Assembly: GCA_009839745.1 (NCBI GenBank) | Contig: VXPE01000112.1 | Span: 1-64,000 of the forward strand | Reading direction: 5' to 3' | Length of the DNA stretch: 64,000 nt | From: Candidatus Poribacteria bacterium | GTDB lineage: Bacteria; Poribacteria; WGA-4E; WGA-3G | Part shown: positions 8,319 through 15,838 of the stretch, one piece after another | Numbering within the stretch: the first letter of the stretch is position 1 | Layout: the number at the start of each line of letters is the position of its first letter | The notes under the pieces: model-generated | What the model was told of the DNA's origin: nothing | The model's database searches: none | What the model saw: the letters and a program-made list of their open reading frames with translations, nothing else | Translations under genes and position numbers: made by a program

Positions 8319-8347
8319 TTGACGCAACAAAATATTTCGTGTAAAAT
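8319..8347 (+). promoter_or_regulatory. Sigma-70-type promoter for the ruvX-mltG-lpx operon
   Basis: TTGACG (8319-8324), a 17-base spacer and TAAAAT (8342-8347). Initiation near 8354 gives a leader of about 135 bases before ruvX. The 8134-8488 gap contains only this promoter, the divergent methyltransferase promoter and an AT-rich leader; no gene was seen in it. Confidence 0.7.
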
Positions 8348-8488
8348 TTTAAGAGCAGTATTGTGAGACTCACTGAAATCTGGGAATGGAAGTTCTTTCT
8401 CGGTATTATGGGCTATCTGACTGTCACCTTTTTTGGATTCGGGTCGCTTCTAATTTTTTGTTTCTTTGCACAGGAGTTTCATTTAAAA

Positions 8489-8935
8489 ATGGAAATCTTA
8501 CTCGGATTAGATGTCGGTGATACACGGATTGGGGTTGCGCTCAGTGACGCTCTCGGTGTTGCGGCACATCCACTGTGCACGCTCACCCGAAAGAATCGGC
8601 AGGTTGATTTAATTGCGATCTCGGATCTGGTTTCTATCCATAAGGTGGAATGTATCGTGATCGGCTTGCCCATCTCTCTTGACGGTTCCATTGGGACGCA
8701 AGCGCAGAAGATCCAGAAGTTTGCACAACGTCTGGAGCAGGTCATTGACATTCCGATCAAATTTCAGGATGAACGCTTTACAACCGCTGAAGCAGAAGAT
8801 ATTTTGCGTGAACTTAACAAAGACACAAAAACAGAAAAAGAACTTATCGATGAGGTAGCAGCGGTAATTATTCTCACAGATTATTTGAATAGCGAGCGGG
8901 AGATTTCTAACGATGTCCAGAGCCCCATCGTTTAA
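8489..8935 (+). CDS. ruvX: Putative pre-16S rRNA nuclease / Holliday junction resolvase-like YqgF
   Basis: This 148-residue RNase H-fold protein begins MEILLGLDVGDTRIGVALSD, with the first catalytic Asp in LDVGD. E and D residues in the QDERFTTAEAE and DEVAAVIIL motifs complete the site. The family processes the 5' end of 16S rRNA in E. coli and resembles RuvC resolvases. I chose the ATG at 8489, with GGAG upstream. A longer frame back to 8363 would add 42 hydrophobic residues that do not belong to the family. The 3' end overlaps mltG by 23 bases, the yqgF-mltG adjacency seen in many bacteria. Confidence 0.93.
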   Translation: MEILLGLDVGDTRIGVALSDALGVAAHPLCTLTRKNRQVDLIAISDLVSIHKVECIVIGLPISLDGSIGTQAQKIQKFAQRLEQVIDIPIKFQDERFTTAEAEDILRELNKDTKTEKELIDEVAAVIILTDYLNSEREISNDVQSPIV

Positions 8936-9965
8936 AATTCTCTCAAGAACACGAAAGATTCATGTAGGTATACTGACGCTCTGCTGTCTTAGTGTTCTCT
9001 GTCTCATTGCTCTGCTGATAGGGGTATCCCTGACGCGTCCCGCTACATCGTCAGAAGAGGTTGTCAATTTTGACGTGCCAGTGGGGAGTAGTTCCCGGAC
9101 AATCGCAAAGCGATTAATTGAACAAAAGTTGATACGCAGCGAACATGTCTTTCGTTTAGCTGTCCGATATAGAGGGACTGGTAAACGCCTACAAGCTGGA
9201 ACCTATGTGTTACAGCGGAACATGGCACTATGGGACCTCCTCGATGAATTTGAAAAGGGACAGGTTACACTGGTCAGCTGGACGGTGCCAGAGGGTTTAA
9301 CAACAGCCGCCATTGCTGAACTTTGGGAAACGAGCGGCTTTGGCACAGCGGCGGCATTTCGGAAAGCCTCCGAATCCCAGCATTTGTTGGATCGGTATGG
9401 GCTTACAGACAAAACCGTGGAGGGCTATCTTTTTCCGAATACATACAAATTCGCAAAAGGCACAACAACTGAGACAGTTGTTGAGATGATGCTTGATGAA
9501 TTTAAACAGCAATGGACAGAAAAATTTGAGGAGGAGGCACAAAATTTAGGGCGTACCCGTCACGAAATCGTAACGCTTGCTTCTGTCATTGAAAAGGAAG
9601 CACAATCCGATTCGGAACGTCCCCGTATTTCAAGTGTCTTTCATAACCGACTTACACGAAAGTGGAAACTTCAGGCAGATCCAACAGTGCTTTATGCCTT
9701 AGGGAACCCCAAAAGTCCCTTAACAAAAGCCGATCTACAGGTGGAGTCGCCTTATAACACCTATAAATACAAGGGTTTACCGCCTGGTCCCATTGCGAAT
9801 CCGGGGATTGATTCAATTGTAGCCGCACTGCGCCCTGAAAAAACAGCCTATCTCTACTTCGTGGCGATAGGCGAAGGAAAGCACCACTTTTCAAAGACGC
9901 TTTCAGAACACAATAGAATGATACGAAAAATGCGGCGTGCGTCTCGTAAGCATGTTCCGCAGTAA
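8913..9965 (+). CDS. mltG: Endolytic peptidoglycan transglycosylase MltG (YceG-like)
   Basis: This 350-residue inner-membrane protein has one N-terminal transmembrane helix (about 17-40), a LysM-like region (about 50-120) and the YceG catalytic domain. The catalytic glutamate is E227 in ASVIEKEAQ. FHNRL, LQADPTVLYALG and the C-terminal PPGPIANPGIDSI signatures are present. MltG cuts nascent glycan strands and sets their length. The start overlaps ruvX, indicating coupled translation. It is followed after 150 bases by lpxC-fabZ, linking cell-wall and outer-membrane synthesis in one transcript. Confidence 0.95.
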   Translation: MSRAPSFKILSRTRKIHVGILTLCCLSVLCLIALLIGVSLTRPATSSEEVVNFDVPVGSSSRTIAKRLIEQKLIRSEHVFRLAVRYRGTGKRLQAGTYVLQRNMALWDLLDEFEKGQVTLVSWTVPEGLTTAAIAELWETSGFGTAAAFRKASESQHLLDRYGLTDKTVEGYLFPNTYKFAKGTTTETVVEMMLDEFKQQWTEKFEEEAQNLGRTRHEIVTLASVIEKEAQSDSERPRISSVFHNRLTRKWKLQADPTVLYALGNPKSPLTKADLQVESPYNTYKYKGLPPGPIANPGIDSIVAALRPEKTAYLYFVAIGEGKHHFSKTLSEHNRMIRKMRRASRKHVPQ

Positions 9966-10077
9966 TAACAAAACAGCGGTCGGTTCTCCATCGGCAGTCA
10001 CTCGGATGGCAGGGTGGACCGGTGAAAAGATGAGTACTCAAACCGAAGAACCCTCCGTCTTTCATGCGAAAACGCAA

Positions 10078-10103
10078 GCCCCAGCGGGGCGAAATGTGTA
10101 TAG
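10078..10103. repeat. Short dispersed palindrome upstream of lpxC-fabZ
   Basis: GCCCC-AGC-GGGGC forms a five-pair hairpin and is followed directly by GAAATGTGTATAG. From memory this layout is a common dispersed repeat in several marine lineages, but only one copy is visible here. It lies within the 150-base gap between mltG and lpxC-fabZ and ends just before the lpxC AGGA ribosome-binding site. It could tune expression of the next gene. Confidence 0.45.
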
Positions 10104-10115
10104 GAATCAAAGCGA

Positions 10116-11402
10116 ATGGCAACAGCTGATTTACAGCAAACAATTCAAAATGAAATAACAATTACAGGAAAAGGGTTAATGTTGGGAGAACCTGTGACAT
10201 TAACCTTGAAACCAGCCCCCGCGGACTCCGGCATCGTCTTTCGACGGGTGGATCTCGCTGGTGCCCCAGAAGTGAAGGTATGTCAGGAAAACTGGGTGGA
10301 TATTCTGCCGCGATGCACCAGTTTACGCAGCGGTGATACAGCCGTTAGCAGCGTCGAACACATCCTCTCAGCACTCGGTGGTCTCGGCGTTGACAACGCG
10401 ACAGTGGAACTTGACGCATCGGAACCCCCTGGGCTTGATGGGAGTGCGGTGCCATACGTCGAAAGTATTCAAGCAGTAGGACTCGTCCCACAAGATATAC
10501 CCCGAAAATTTATTGAAGTCACAGAGCCGTTTGCGGTTTCTGTAGCGGATAAGCAACTCGTGTTGCTACCTGCCGACGCGTTTGAGGTGACATTCGTTTA
10601 CGCACATCCACAGACGAAACCACAAACAACGACACTCAAAATAACCCCAGAATCATACGCTCACGACATTGCCCCCGCCCGGAGTTTTTGTTTTGAAGAT
10701 GAAATTGAAGCCCTACAAGCACTCGGTATTGGGAAAGGTGCAAGTTACGACAATGTCGTCGTTATCAATGCCGCAGGTGAATCCAGCACATCCCTGCGGT
10801 TTGAAGACGAGTTTGTGCGCCATAAAATCCTTGATTTGATTGGCGACCTCTACTTAGCAGGACACATGCCGAAGGCACATGTCCTGGCAATGCGGACCGG
10901 ACATCTGTTCCATGCGGAATTCGTGCAAGCCCTCGCCGATGCCGGTCACCTTCAACAGACACCTGTTCAAGAACCGATTGAGGTAATGGATATCTATGAA
11001 GTGCTGCCCCACCGACATCCAATGTGCATGGTGGATAGAGTTATTGAATACGAAAGTAAAAAACGCGCCGTAGGCATCAAGAACGTGACTTACAACGAAC
11101 CGATTTATGAGGGGCATTTTCCGACGCGCCCTGTGATGCCAGGGGTGTTACAAATTGAAGCACTCGCGCAACTCGCAGCATGGCTCGTCCTTCGAGACAT
11201 CGGTAAGGAAGGGGAACTTGGCTATTTCCGTTCAATCAACAAGGCAACATTCCGACGCGCTGTCATTCCGGGGGACCAACTCCGACTGGAAATAGAGGTC
11301 GCCCAACTACGGAGCCGAATTGCACGCATCGAAGGACGCGTCTACGTAGGAGACAAACTCGCTACAGAAGCAGAACTGTCAATCGTATTGGCATCTGTCT
11401 GA
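10116..11402 (+). CDS. lpxC-fabZ: Bifunctional UDP-3-O-acyl-GlcNAc deacetylase / 3-hydroxyacyl-ACP dehydratase (LpxC-FabZ fusion)
   Basis: This 428-residue fusion has LpxC at about 1-275 and FabZ at about 288-428. LpxC catalyses the committed step of lipid A synthesis; zinc ligands H82 (VEHIL), H236 and D240 (RHKILDLIGD) and catalytic H263 (TGH) are present. FabZ dehydrates 3-hydroxyacyl-ACP; H334 (EGHFP) and E348 (VLQIEALAQ) are its active-site pair. The fusion joins enzymes that compete for 3-hydroxyacyl-ACP and is known from Bacteroidetes and related groups. The start ATG follows AGGA by ten bases. It is followed by lpxA and lpxI. Confidence 0.97.
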   Translation: MATADLQQTIQNEITITGKGLMLGEPVTLTLKPAPADSGIVFRRVDLAGAPEVKVCQENWVDILPRCTSLRSGDTAVSSVEHILSALGGLGVDNATVELDASEPPGLDGSAVPYVESIQAVGLVPQDIPRKFIEVTEPFAVSVADKQLVLLPADAFEVTFVYAHPQTKPQTTTLKITPESYAHDIAPARSFCFEDEIEALQALGIGKGASYDNVVVINAAGESSTSLRFEDEFVRHKILDLIGDLYLAGHMPKAHVLAMRTGHLFHAEFVQALADAGHLQQTPVQEPIEVMDIYEVLPHRHPMCMVDRVIEYESKKRAVGIKNVTYNEPIYEGHFPTRPVMPGVLQIEALAQLAAWLVLRDIGKEGELGYFRSINKATFRRAVIPGDQLRLEIEVAQLRSRIARIEGRVYVGDKLATEAELSIVLASV

Positions 11403-11451
11403 TTTATGGTTGTCAACTGACTGCTGATAACTACTAAACGGAGGGACATCT

Positions 11452-12273
11452 GTGCTAGAAACCAACATTCACCCTACGGCTATTATCTCTCCAAAAGCGA
11501 TATTGGAAGAAGGGGTTAAGATTGGCCCCTACAGTCTTGTCGGTGAAGAGGTCCATATAGGGCGCGGTACCGTGATTGGTCCCCACGTTCAGATTGAAAA
11601 ATGGACAACTATTGGCGAAGAATGCAAAATCTTCTTCGGGGCTACCATCGGTAACGAATCCAAAGATCTGAAATACGGGGGGTGGCGGAGTTATGTGAAA
11701 ATCGGGAACCGCAATATACTCCGCGAATACGTCTCGATCTCCAGGTCATCCTTTGAAGAGGAAGCAACTATTGTTGGGGACAATAATCTGCTGATGAATT
11801 GGGTTAACCTCGCACACGATACTATCGTCGGTAATCGAATAATCATGGCAAACTTTGTCTCGCTTGCGGGGCATGTCGTGATTGAAGATGATGTTCGACT
11901 GGGAGCGCATGCGGCACTGCACCAATACGTGCGCGTAGGCAAGATGGCAATGGCAGGCGGTTTCTCAAAGATCGTCCAGGATATTCCCCCCTTTGCTCTC
12001 TCCGCCGGACAACCCGCGCGTGTCCGAGACCTCAACCGTATCGGTATCCGAACCTCACGGATTAACCCTTTATCACAACTCACACCTGAAACACTCGCGG
12101 CGTTAAAGAAGGCGTTCCGCATTTTGTTCCGATCAGGACTCCCCCTCAAGCATGCTGTCACCAGAGTCAGAGAAACACTTGAGCCAACGCCGGAAGTTGA
12201 ATATTTACTCAAATTTATAGAAACCTCCAAACGTGGTATAGGGTTTAGTCAACCGAACCGGACATCTTTTTAA
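11452..12273 (+). CDS. lpxA: UDP-N-acetylglucosamine O-acyltransferase LpxA
   Basis: This 273-residue left-handed beta-helix acyltransferase has hexapeptide repeats from about 5 to 185 and a helical C-terminal domain. The catalytic histidine is H122 in LAHDTIVGN. LpxA adds the first 3-hydroxyacyl chain to UDP-GlcNAc in the cytoplasm. The start is GTG at 11452, preceded by GGAGG. The final codon and TAA stop are inside the left arm of the intergenic element at 12267-12338, so the C-terminus TSF may have been reshaped by the insertion. Confidence 0.96.
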   Translation: MLETNIHPTAIISPKAILEEGVKIGPYSLVGEEVHIGRGTVIGPHVQIEKWTTIGEECKIFFGATIGNESKDLKYGGWRSYVKIGNRNILREYVSISRSSFEEEATIVGDNNLLMNWVNLAHDTIVGNRIIMANFVSLAGHVVIEDDVRLGAHAALHQYVRVGKMAMAGGFSKIVQDIPPFALSAGQPARVRDLNRIGIRTSRINPLSQLTPETLAALKKAFRILFRSGLPLKHAVTRVRETLEPTPEVEYLLKFIETSKRGIGFSQPNRTSF

Positions 12274-12338
12274 TGTTCCTTGCGGTTCGGTTCGGTGGGT
12301 TTCAAGTTTGACGTTTTTCCGCAAGGTAAAATTAAAAA
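12267..12338 (+). repeat. MITE-like element, type A, between lpxA and lpxI
   Basis: This 72-base element begins TTTTTAATGTTCCTTGCGG (12267-12285) and ends CCGCAAGGTAAAATTAAAAA (12319-12338), a near-perfect inverted repeat of about 19 bases. The left arm contains the lpxA stop codon TAA. The right arm contains the GCAAGG ribosome-binding site of lpxI and runs into its ATG. In mRNA the two arms would pair and cover the lpxI start. Confidence 0.85.
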
Positions 12339-13141
12339 TGGAAAAATTGGGTATCATTGCAGGCGCAGGTGAACTCCCCGTGCTATTAGCACGTGCCGCT
12401 GCTGCCCATGAACGACAACCCGTTATCATCCAAATCACCAAGTCTGATGCGCAACGCTTTGCCGGAATCGAATGTGAACTTCATACGTATGGAGTCGGTC
12501 AGATTCAAAAGATCGCCCGAACCCTTCTCAATTCAGGCGTGAAAGAGGTTGTGATCATCGGGAAAGTCGAAAAAAATATCCTCCTTCGTCCCTTTCAAAT
12601 TGATACGACCACGATTAAAATTCTGGTCCAGAACCGGCGCGAAAAACCTTCCGTAATCGTCAACGCTGCCCTTAACTATCTCGAATCTGTCGGACTTACC
12701 ATCCTCACCCAAGATCGATATCTCCAACACCTGCTTCCACAGCCCAGCGTTTTAACAACTCGACAACCGACCGCGAGCCAATGGGCAGATATTAAACTCG
12801 GCATTAGTATCGCTCGCCAGATAGCAAACATGGATATTGGGCAAACGGTTGCGGTTAAGAATCAGATTGTGCTTGCTATGGAAGCCATTGAAGGAACGGA
12901 CGCGACTATTCAGAGGGGCGGAAATTTGGGAAAGCAGGGAATCGTTGTTGCGAAAGCCGCAGCTGAGAACCACGATTTTCGGATTGATGTGCCGACGGTG
13001 GGACTGCAAACACTTGAGGTGCTGCATGACGTTAAAGCGAGTGTGTTAGCAGTGGAAGCGTGCCGAACTTTTATGATAGATACCGATGTGCTGATTCAGC
13101 AAGCAGACCGCTGGAAGATCGCAATCGTTGCTGTAAAGTAA
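12338..13141 (+). CDS. lpxI: UDP-2,3-diacylglucosamine pyrophosphatase LpxI
   Basis: This 267-residue protein begins MEKLGIIAGAGELPVLLARA, the N-terminal signature of the LpxI (DUF1009) family. Later motifs QNQIVLAMEAIEGTDATI-like and VDVPTVGLQT match the catalytic domain. LpxI hydrolyses UDP-2,3-diacyl-GlcN to lipid X and replaces LpxH where that enzyme is absent. I chose the ATG at 12338; an upstream in-frame TTG at 12308 would translate the repeat element. It completes the visible lipid A operon. Confidence 0.94.
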   Translation: MEKLGIIAGAGELPVLLARAAAAHERQPVIIQITKSDAQRFAGIECELHTYGVGQIQKIARTLLNSGVKEVVIIGKVEKNILLRPFQIDTTTIKILVQNRREKPSVIVNAALNYLESVGLTILTQDRYLQHLLPQPSVLTTRQPTASQWADIKLGISIARQIANMDIGQTVAVKNQIVLAMEAIEGTDATIQRGGNLGKQGIVVAKAAAENHDFRIDVPTVGLQTLEVLHDVKASVLAVEACRTFMIDTDVLIQQADRWKIAIVAVK

Positions 13142-13142
13142 C

Positions 13143-13173
13143 AAAAAACGGAGGTAGTAAATAACCACCTCCG
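13143..13173 (-). terminator. Rho-independent terminator of the selenoprotein gene
   Basis: On the minus strand CGGAGGT, an 11-base loop and ACCTCCG form a seven-pair stem followed by TTTTTTG. It lies 19 bases past the stop of the small selenoprotein gene and directly after lpxI, which converges on it. Confidence 0.8.
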
Positions 13174-13191
13174 CCTTTCCAAAGACGCTGG

Positions 13192-13425
13192 CTACGCCGC
13201 TGCGTCCATTGCGGCTGTTATCTGCTCCGTCGTCGGAAACTGTCCGGTTTCTAACTTTGAATAGAGCAGTGTCCCGTTCAGCGAGACTTCAAAAGCCCCA
13301 CCACTACCAGGGATTAGATCAACTGTCTTAACCGCCGCACCATATTTCTGTTTCAAGGCATCTGCCAAACTGGCTGCCCGTGGTTGGTAGTTTCAGGCGG
13401 TGCAGTATTCGATTCTCACTTCCAT
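13192..13425 (-). CDS. SelW/Rdx-family selenoprotein with in-frame TGA (Sec)
   Basis: The gene starts at ATG 13425 behind a strong GGAGG and ends at TAG 13192. Codon 11 is TGA (13395-13393). Read as selenocysteine it gives a 77-residue protein with the redox motif CTAU (C8 to U11), followed by NYQPRAASLADALKQ, then PGSGGAFEV and KLETGQFP. These are the signatures of the Rdx thioredoxin-like family (SelW/SelT/SelH and bacterial CxxC or CxxU homologues). A stem-loop just downstream of the TGA (13379-13357, GUU loop beginning 23 bases after it) is a plausible bacterial SECIS. Conservation resumes in frame after TGA, so this is not decay. The fold implies thiol or selenol redox activity; the substrate is unknown. 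Confidence 0.88.
13357..13379 (-). promoter_or_regulatory. Candidate bacterial SECIS element
   Basis: On the minus strand, beginning 14 bases after the TGA, GGCA pairs with UGCC and GCCA pairs with UGGC. A three-base AGA bulge interrupts the 3' side and the apical loop is GUU. The loop G lies 23 bases from the UGA, inside the range used by SelB-dependent bacterial SECIS elements. The fold was drawn by eye. Confidence 0.5.
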
Positions 13426-13553
13426 GGATATTGTTCCTCCTCAATTAATTTTGACATTGCCTGTCGCCATAAATTCAATCGTCTGTTTTAAAATTTTACA
13501 ACAAACAGTGGAAAATTGCAAATTTTTTCGTTCCTTTACAAATTAGTGAAGAT

Positions 13554-13569
13554 TGGCACAGATTTTGCT
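13554..13569 (+). promoter_or_regulatory. Sigma-54-type promoter upstream of the TonB-like gene
   Basis: TGGCAC, five bases, then TTGCT: TGGCACAGATTTTGCT. The GG (13555-13556) and GC (13567-13568) are separated by exactly ten bases, the invariant sigma-54 spacing. It points to the TonB-like gene starting at 13749, leaving a leader of about 165 bases. The 13426-13748 gap otherwise holds AT-rich sequence and no gene. Confidence 0.6.
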
Positions 13570-13748
13570 ACGTTCGGTGTAAATACTTGATTCCGTCAAG
13601 AAGTTGAAAAGGGTATCTAAAGTCTGTAAAGTTGTTTCCAAGTCGTAAGATACCTCAACAGTTTCAGGCACACCGCAACTTTAGCACACTTGCAAACTTT
13701 CAAGCGTGGAACTCACCGATGCGAAGTTAGTACATAGGTATTTAAATT

Positions 13749-14549
13749 ATGAACAGGTCTGTCCAATTTCTGAACAAGTCTCTATCTTTATCTATCTGCG
13801 TTCACTTGATAGGCGTTGCAATTGCAGCGATATCTATCATCGGGACAGTAGACAAACATGGCGATGCGATTGTCGCTGAATTTGTCTCGTTCCCAGAGAC
13901 ACAACAGATCCGCGAGCCACGTCGGAAACTCAAAGTGCCAGTATTAACACAGATAGATTTCATCCGCCCGCAGCCCGAGCGTATTCGGACGATTTCAGAA
14001 GCCGTCCACATACCACAAAGCAAAACACAACTCGCTATTGATACGCTCCCGGTTTCAAGTGTTCATCAGACAACGCCAACAGAAATTGGAATAGACGGTG
14101 TAAAAACACTTCAGGGTAGCTTACCACTTCGGGCACCCGATCGGGTTTCACAACCGATCCGTTTGACCTCCAAAGGGATCCCCCGTCCAGAGTGGACATT
14201 GACACCAACCGTCATTGCAAGCACTGAAGTCTCTGAACTACCACCAGTGCCAGCACTGCAGGAGGAACCCACACAAGATGCCCGGTTCTTCCGTAAAGTC
14301 GATCCGATATATCCCGAATCTGCCCGGCTTTCCCACACGGAAGGACTCGTTGTGCTTGAAGCGACAATCGGTCCAGATGGCATCGCGAGAAACATCAAAG
14401 TTATCAAGGTAATTGAGGTTGGTGGATTAGGGTGTGAAGAAGCGGCAATTACGGCACTCAAAGCATCCCGATTCGTGCCAGCGAAACGGGGCAAAGAGGT
14501 TGTCAGTCAACGTCTGCGCATTCCCTACCGTTTCCAGTTTAAAAGTTAG
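13749..14549 (+). CDS. tonB: TonB-like energy-transducing protein
   Basis: This 266-residue protein has one N-terminal transmembrane helix (about 13-32), a proline-rich periplasmic spacer and a C-terminal TonB domain (about 178-266). The TonB pattern is clear in DPIYPESARLSHTEGLVVLEATIGPDGIARNIKVI and in ALKASRFVPAKRG. TonB transmits proton-motive force from ExbB/ExbD to outer-membrane receptors. No exbB, exbD or receptor gene is adjacent. The gene appears monocistronic behind a sigma-54-type promoter, suggesting control by an enhancer-binding activator, perhaps in response to nutrient limitation (inference). Confidence 0.88.
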   Translation: MNRSVQFLNKSLSLSICVHLIGVAIAAISIIGTVDKHGDAIVAEFVSFPETQQIREPRRKLKVPVLTQIDFIRPQPERIRTISEAVHIPQSKTQLAIDTLPVSSVHQTTPTEIGIDGVKTLQGSLPLRAPDRVSQPIRLTSKGIPRPEWTLTPTVIASTEVSELPPVPALQEEPTQDARFFRKVDPIYPESARLSHTEGLVVLEATIGPDGIARNIKVIKVIEVGGLGCEEAAITALKASRFVPAKRGKEVVSQRLRIPYRFQFKS

Positions 14550-14623
14550 ATGTCTCCCCTGTGATCTCCTATCTAACACCGTAAACTCTACGTGTGTCTC
14601 CCCCGATATCAAAATAAAAATAC

Positions 14624-14652
14624 TTGCACTATCCGTATATCACCCTTATAAT
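14624..14652 (+). promoter_or_regulatory. Sigma-70-type promoter for the SDR gene
   Basis: TTGCAC (14624-14629), a 17-base spacer and a perfect TATAAT (14647-14652). Predicted initiation near 14659 leaves a leader of about 53 bases that contains AAGGAG before the ATG at 14712. Confidence 0.75.
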
Positions 14653-14711
14653 CTTCATTACTGAAGTTGATAATACGGGGATTATTTCTGCCATTTTCAA
14701 GGAGATAAACG

Positions 14712-15461
14712 ATGGACATTCGACTTAACGATAAGGTGGCTGTGATTACCGGTGGCTCCACAGGTATTGGTGCCGCAACCGCGATTGAATATGCTAAAGC
14801 AGGCGCAAAAGTCGTTTGCGGCGACATCAATGAAAAAGACGCTCAAAAAACACTCAATACAATTGTTGAAGCAGGTGGGATTGCTAAATTTCAACGCACC
14901 GATGTCACCGTCGAGACTGAAGTAGCGGATTTGATGGAAATCGCCGATACGGAATACGGCGGGATTGACATTTTGGTAACTTCCGCAGGTGTCCTGCGTG
15001 GACCGAGTGTCCGCATCGATGATTTTGAAGCTGCGACCTTCGATTCAGTTATCGATGTGAATCTCAAAGGCACATTCTTCGCCCTCAAACATGCTGTTCC
15101 AATAATGAAACGTGGGGGTGGTGTTATCCTGTGTATCGCCTCTGGTGCCGGGGTCCGCGGTGGGAGTTCCTCGGTTGCTTATGCGTCCAGCAAGGGGGGT
15201 GTCAACGGGCTTGTCATGACGGTAGAAAATCAGGTTGCGTCAATGAATATCCGTATGCATACCATCTGTCCCGGTGGCCTCGCAACCCCACTCAAACTCG
15301 GACAGATCGCAGAATCGGCAAAGCGGGATGGACATGATCCAGATGCGGCGGTCGCGAATGCCCGTAACTCACTTGGTGACCCAGCGGGAGTCGCACGGGT
15401 CCTCACATTCCTCGCCTCCGATGCAGGCGCGTACACCCGCGGTCAAATTTTCACGCGGTGA
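14712..15461 (+). CDS. Short-chain dehydrogenase/reductase (SDR)
   Basis: This 249-residue classical SDR has the cofactor motif TGGSTGIG at 13-20, SAG in place of NAG at 91-93, and the catalytic triad S144, Y157 and K161 (YASSK). The acidic D38 after the second strand (CGDIN) favours NAD over NADP. PGG in HTICPGGLATP matches the conserved post-catalytic loop. SDRs of this length oxidise or reduce alcohols and ketones such as 3-oxoacyl, sugar or steroid substrates; the actual substrate is not evident. It is monocistronic and converges on the DUF983 gene 16 bases downstream. Confidence 0.93.
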   Translation: MDIRLNDKVAVITGGSTGIGAATAIEYAKAGAKVVCGDINEKDAQKTLNTIVEAGGIAKFQRTDVTVETEVADLMEIADTEYGGIDILVTSAGVLRGPSVRIDDFEAATFDSVIDVNLKGTFFALKHAVPIMKRGGGVILCIASGAGVRGGSSSVAYASSKGGVNGLVMTVENQVASMNIRMHTICPGGLATPLKLGQIAESAKRDGHDPDAAVANARNSLGDPAGVARVLTFLASDAGAYTRGQIFTR

Positions 15462-15477
15462 ACCTTACAACTTGGAC

Positions 15478-15834
15478 CTATGCGGAAAAAGCATAGTCAA
15501 AGTTCAGCCACAAACTCTTTGAATAACGGTAGAAGAGAACGGGGAAGATCGCGGAAAAGAGTGCCCACACACCTAAATTAACGTAGAAAGGAATAGAAGT
15601 CAAGGTCTCAAATAGAAAATAACTTGGAAAAGCGATAAGGACTGTCGCGCCGTAATTGAGGTACATGGCACCGATAAAGTAACCCGATTCTCGTTCAAAC
15701 TTTAAATCACAGACGCTGCAATGGACACACATCCTGAAATAGGTTTGAAACAGCGTGCCTTCACCGCACCGGGGGCATTTCAGTTGAAAACTACGTCGCA
15801 GGATTCTACCGAGGTCTCCGAACGTTATTTTCAT
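15478..15834 (-). CDS. DUF983-type small membrane protein with zinc ribbon
   Basis: This 118-residue protein has an N-terminal CPRCGEGTLF zinc-knuckle half and a second CSVC pair, followed by ERESGYFIGAMYLNYG and two hydrophobic segments. This is the DUF983 layout, a family of unknown function common in Gram-negative bacteria. I chose the ATG at 15834, 4 bases after the stop of the phosphoglycosyltransferase gene; longer in-frame starts would lie inside that gene. As the last gene of the polysaccharide transcript, it may assist membrane steps, but this is not shown. Confidence 0.82.
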   Translation of the reverse strand: MKITFGDLGRILRRSFQLKCPRCGEGTLFQTYFRMCVHCSVCDLKFERESGYFIGAMYLNYGATVLIAFPSYFLFETLTSIPFYVNLGVWALFSAIFPVLFYRYSKSLWLNFDYAFSA

Positions 15835-15838
15835 TGGA

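Noticed and set aside
8363-8488. Hydrophobic N-terminal extension of ruvX
   Set aside because: The 42 residues before the ATG at 8489 do not match the YqgF family, and a Shine-Dalgarno GGAG precedes 8489.
9937-10158. 73-residue plus-strand frame between mltG and lpxC
   Set aside because: It overlaps both genes and a dispersed palindrome; it reads AGRNVYRN from repeat sequence and has no independent start signal.
13143-13173. Hairpin as terminator for lpxI on the plus strand
   Set aside because: The T tract follows the stem only on the minus strand; on the plus strand the stem is followed by CCTTTCC.
13390-13400. TGA in the small Rdx gene as simple nonsense mutation
   Set aside because: Conservation continues in frame on both sides, Sec is expected at this CxxU position, and the gene has intact signals.
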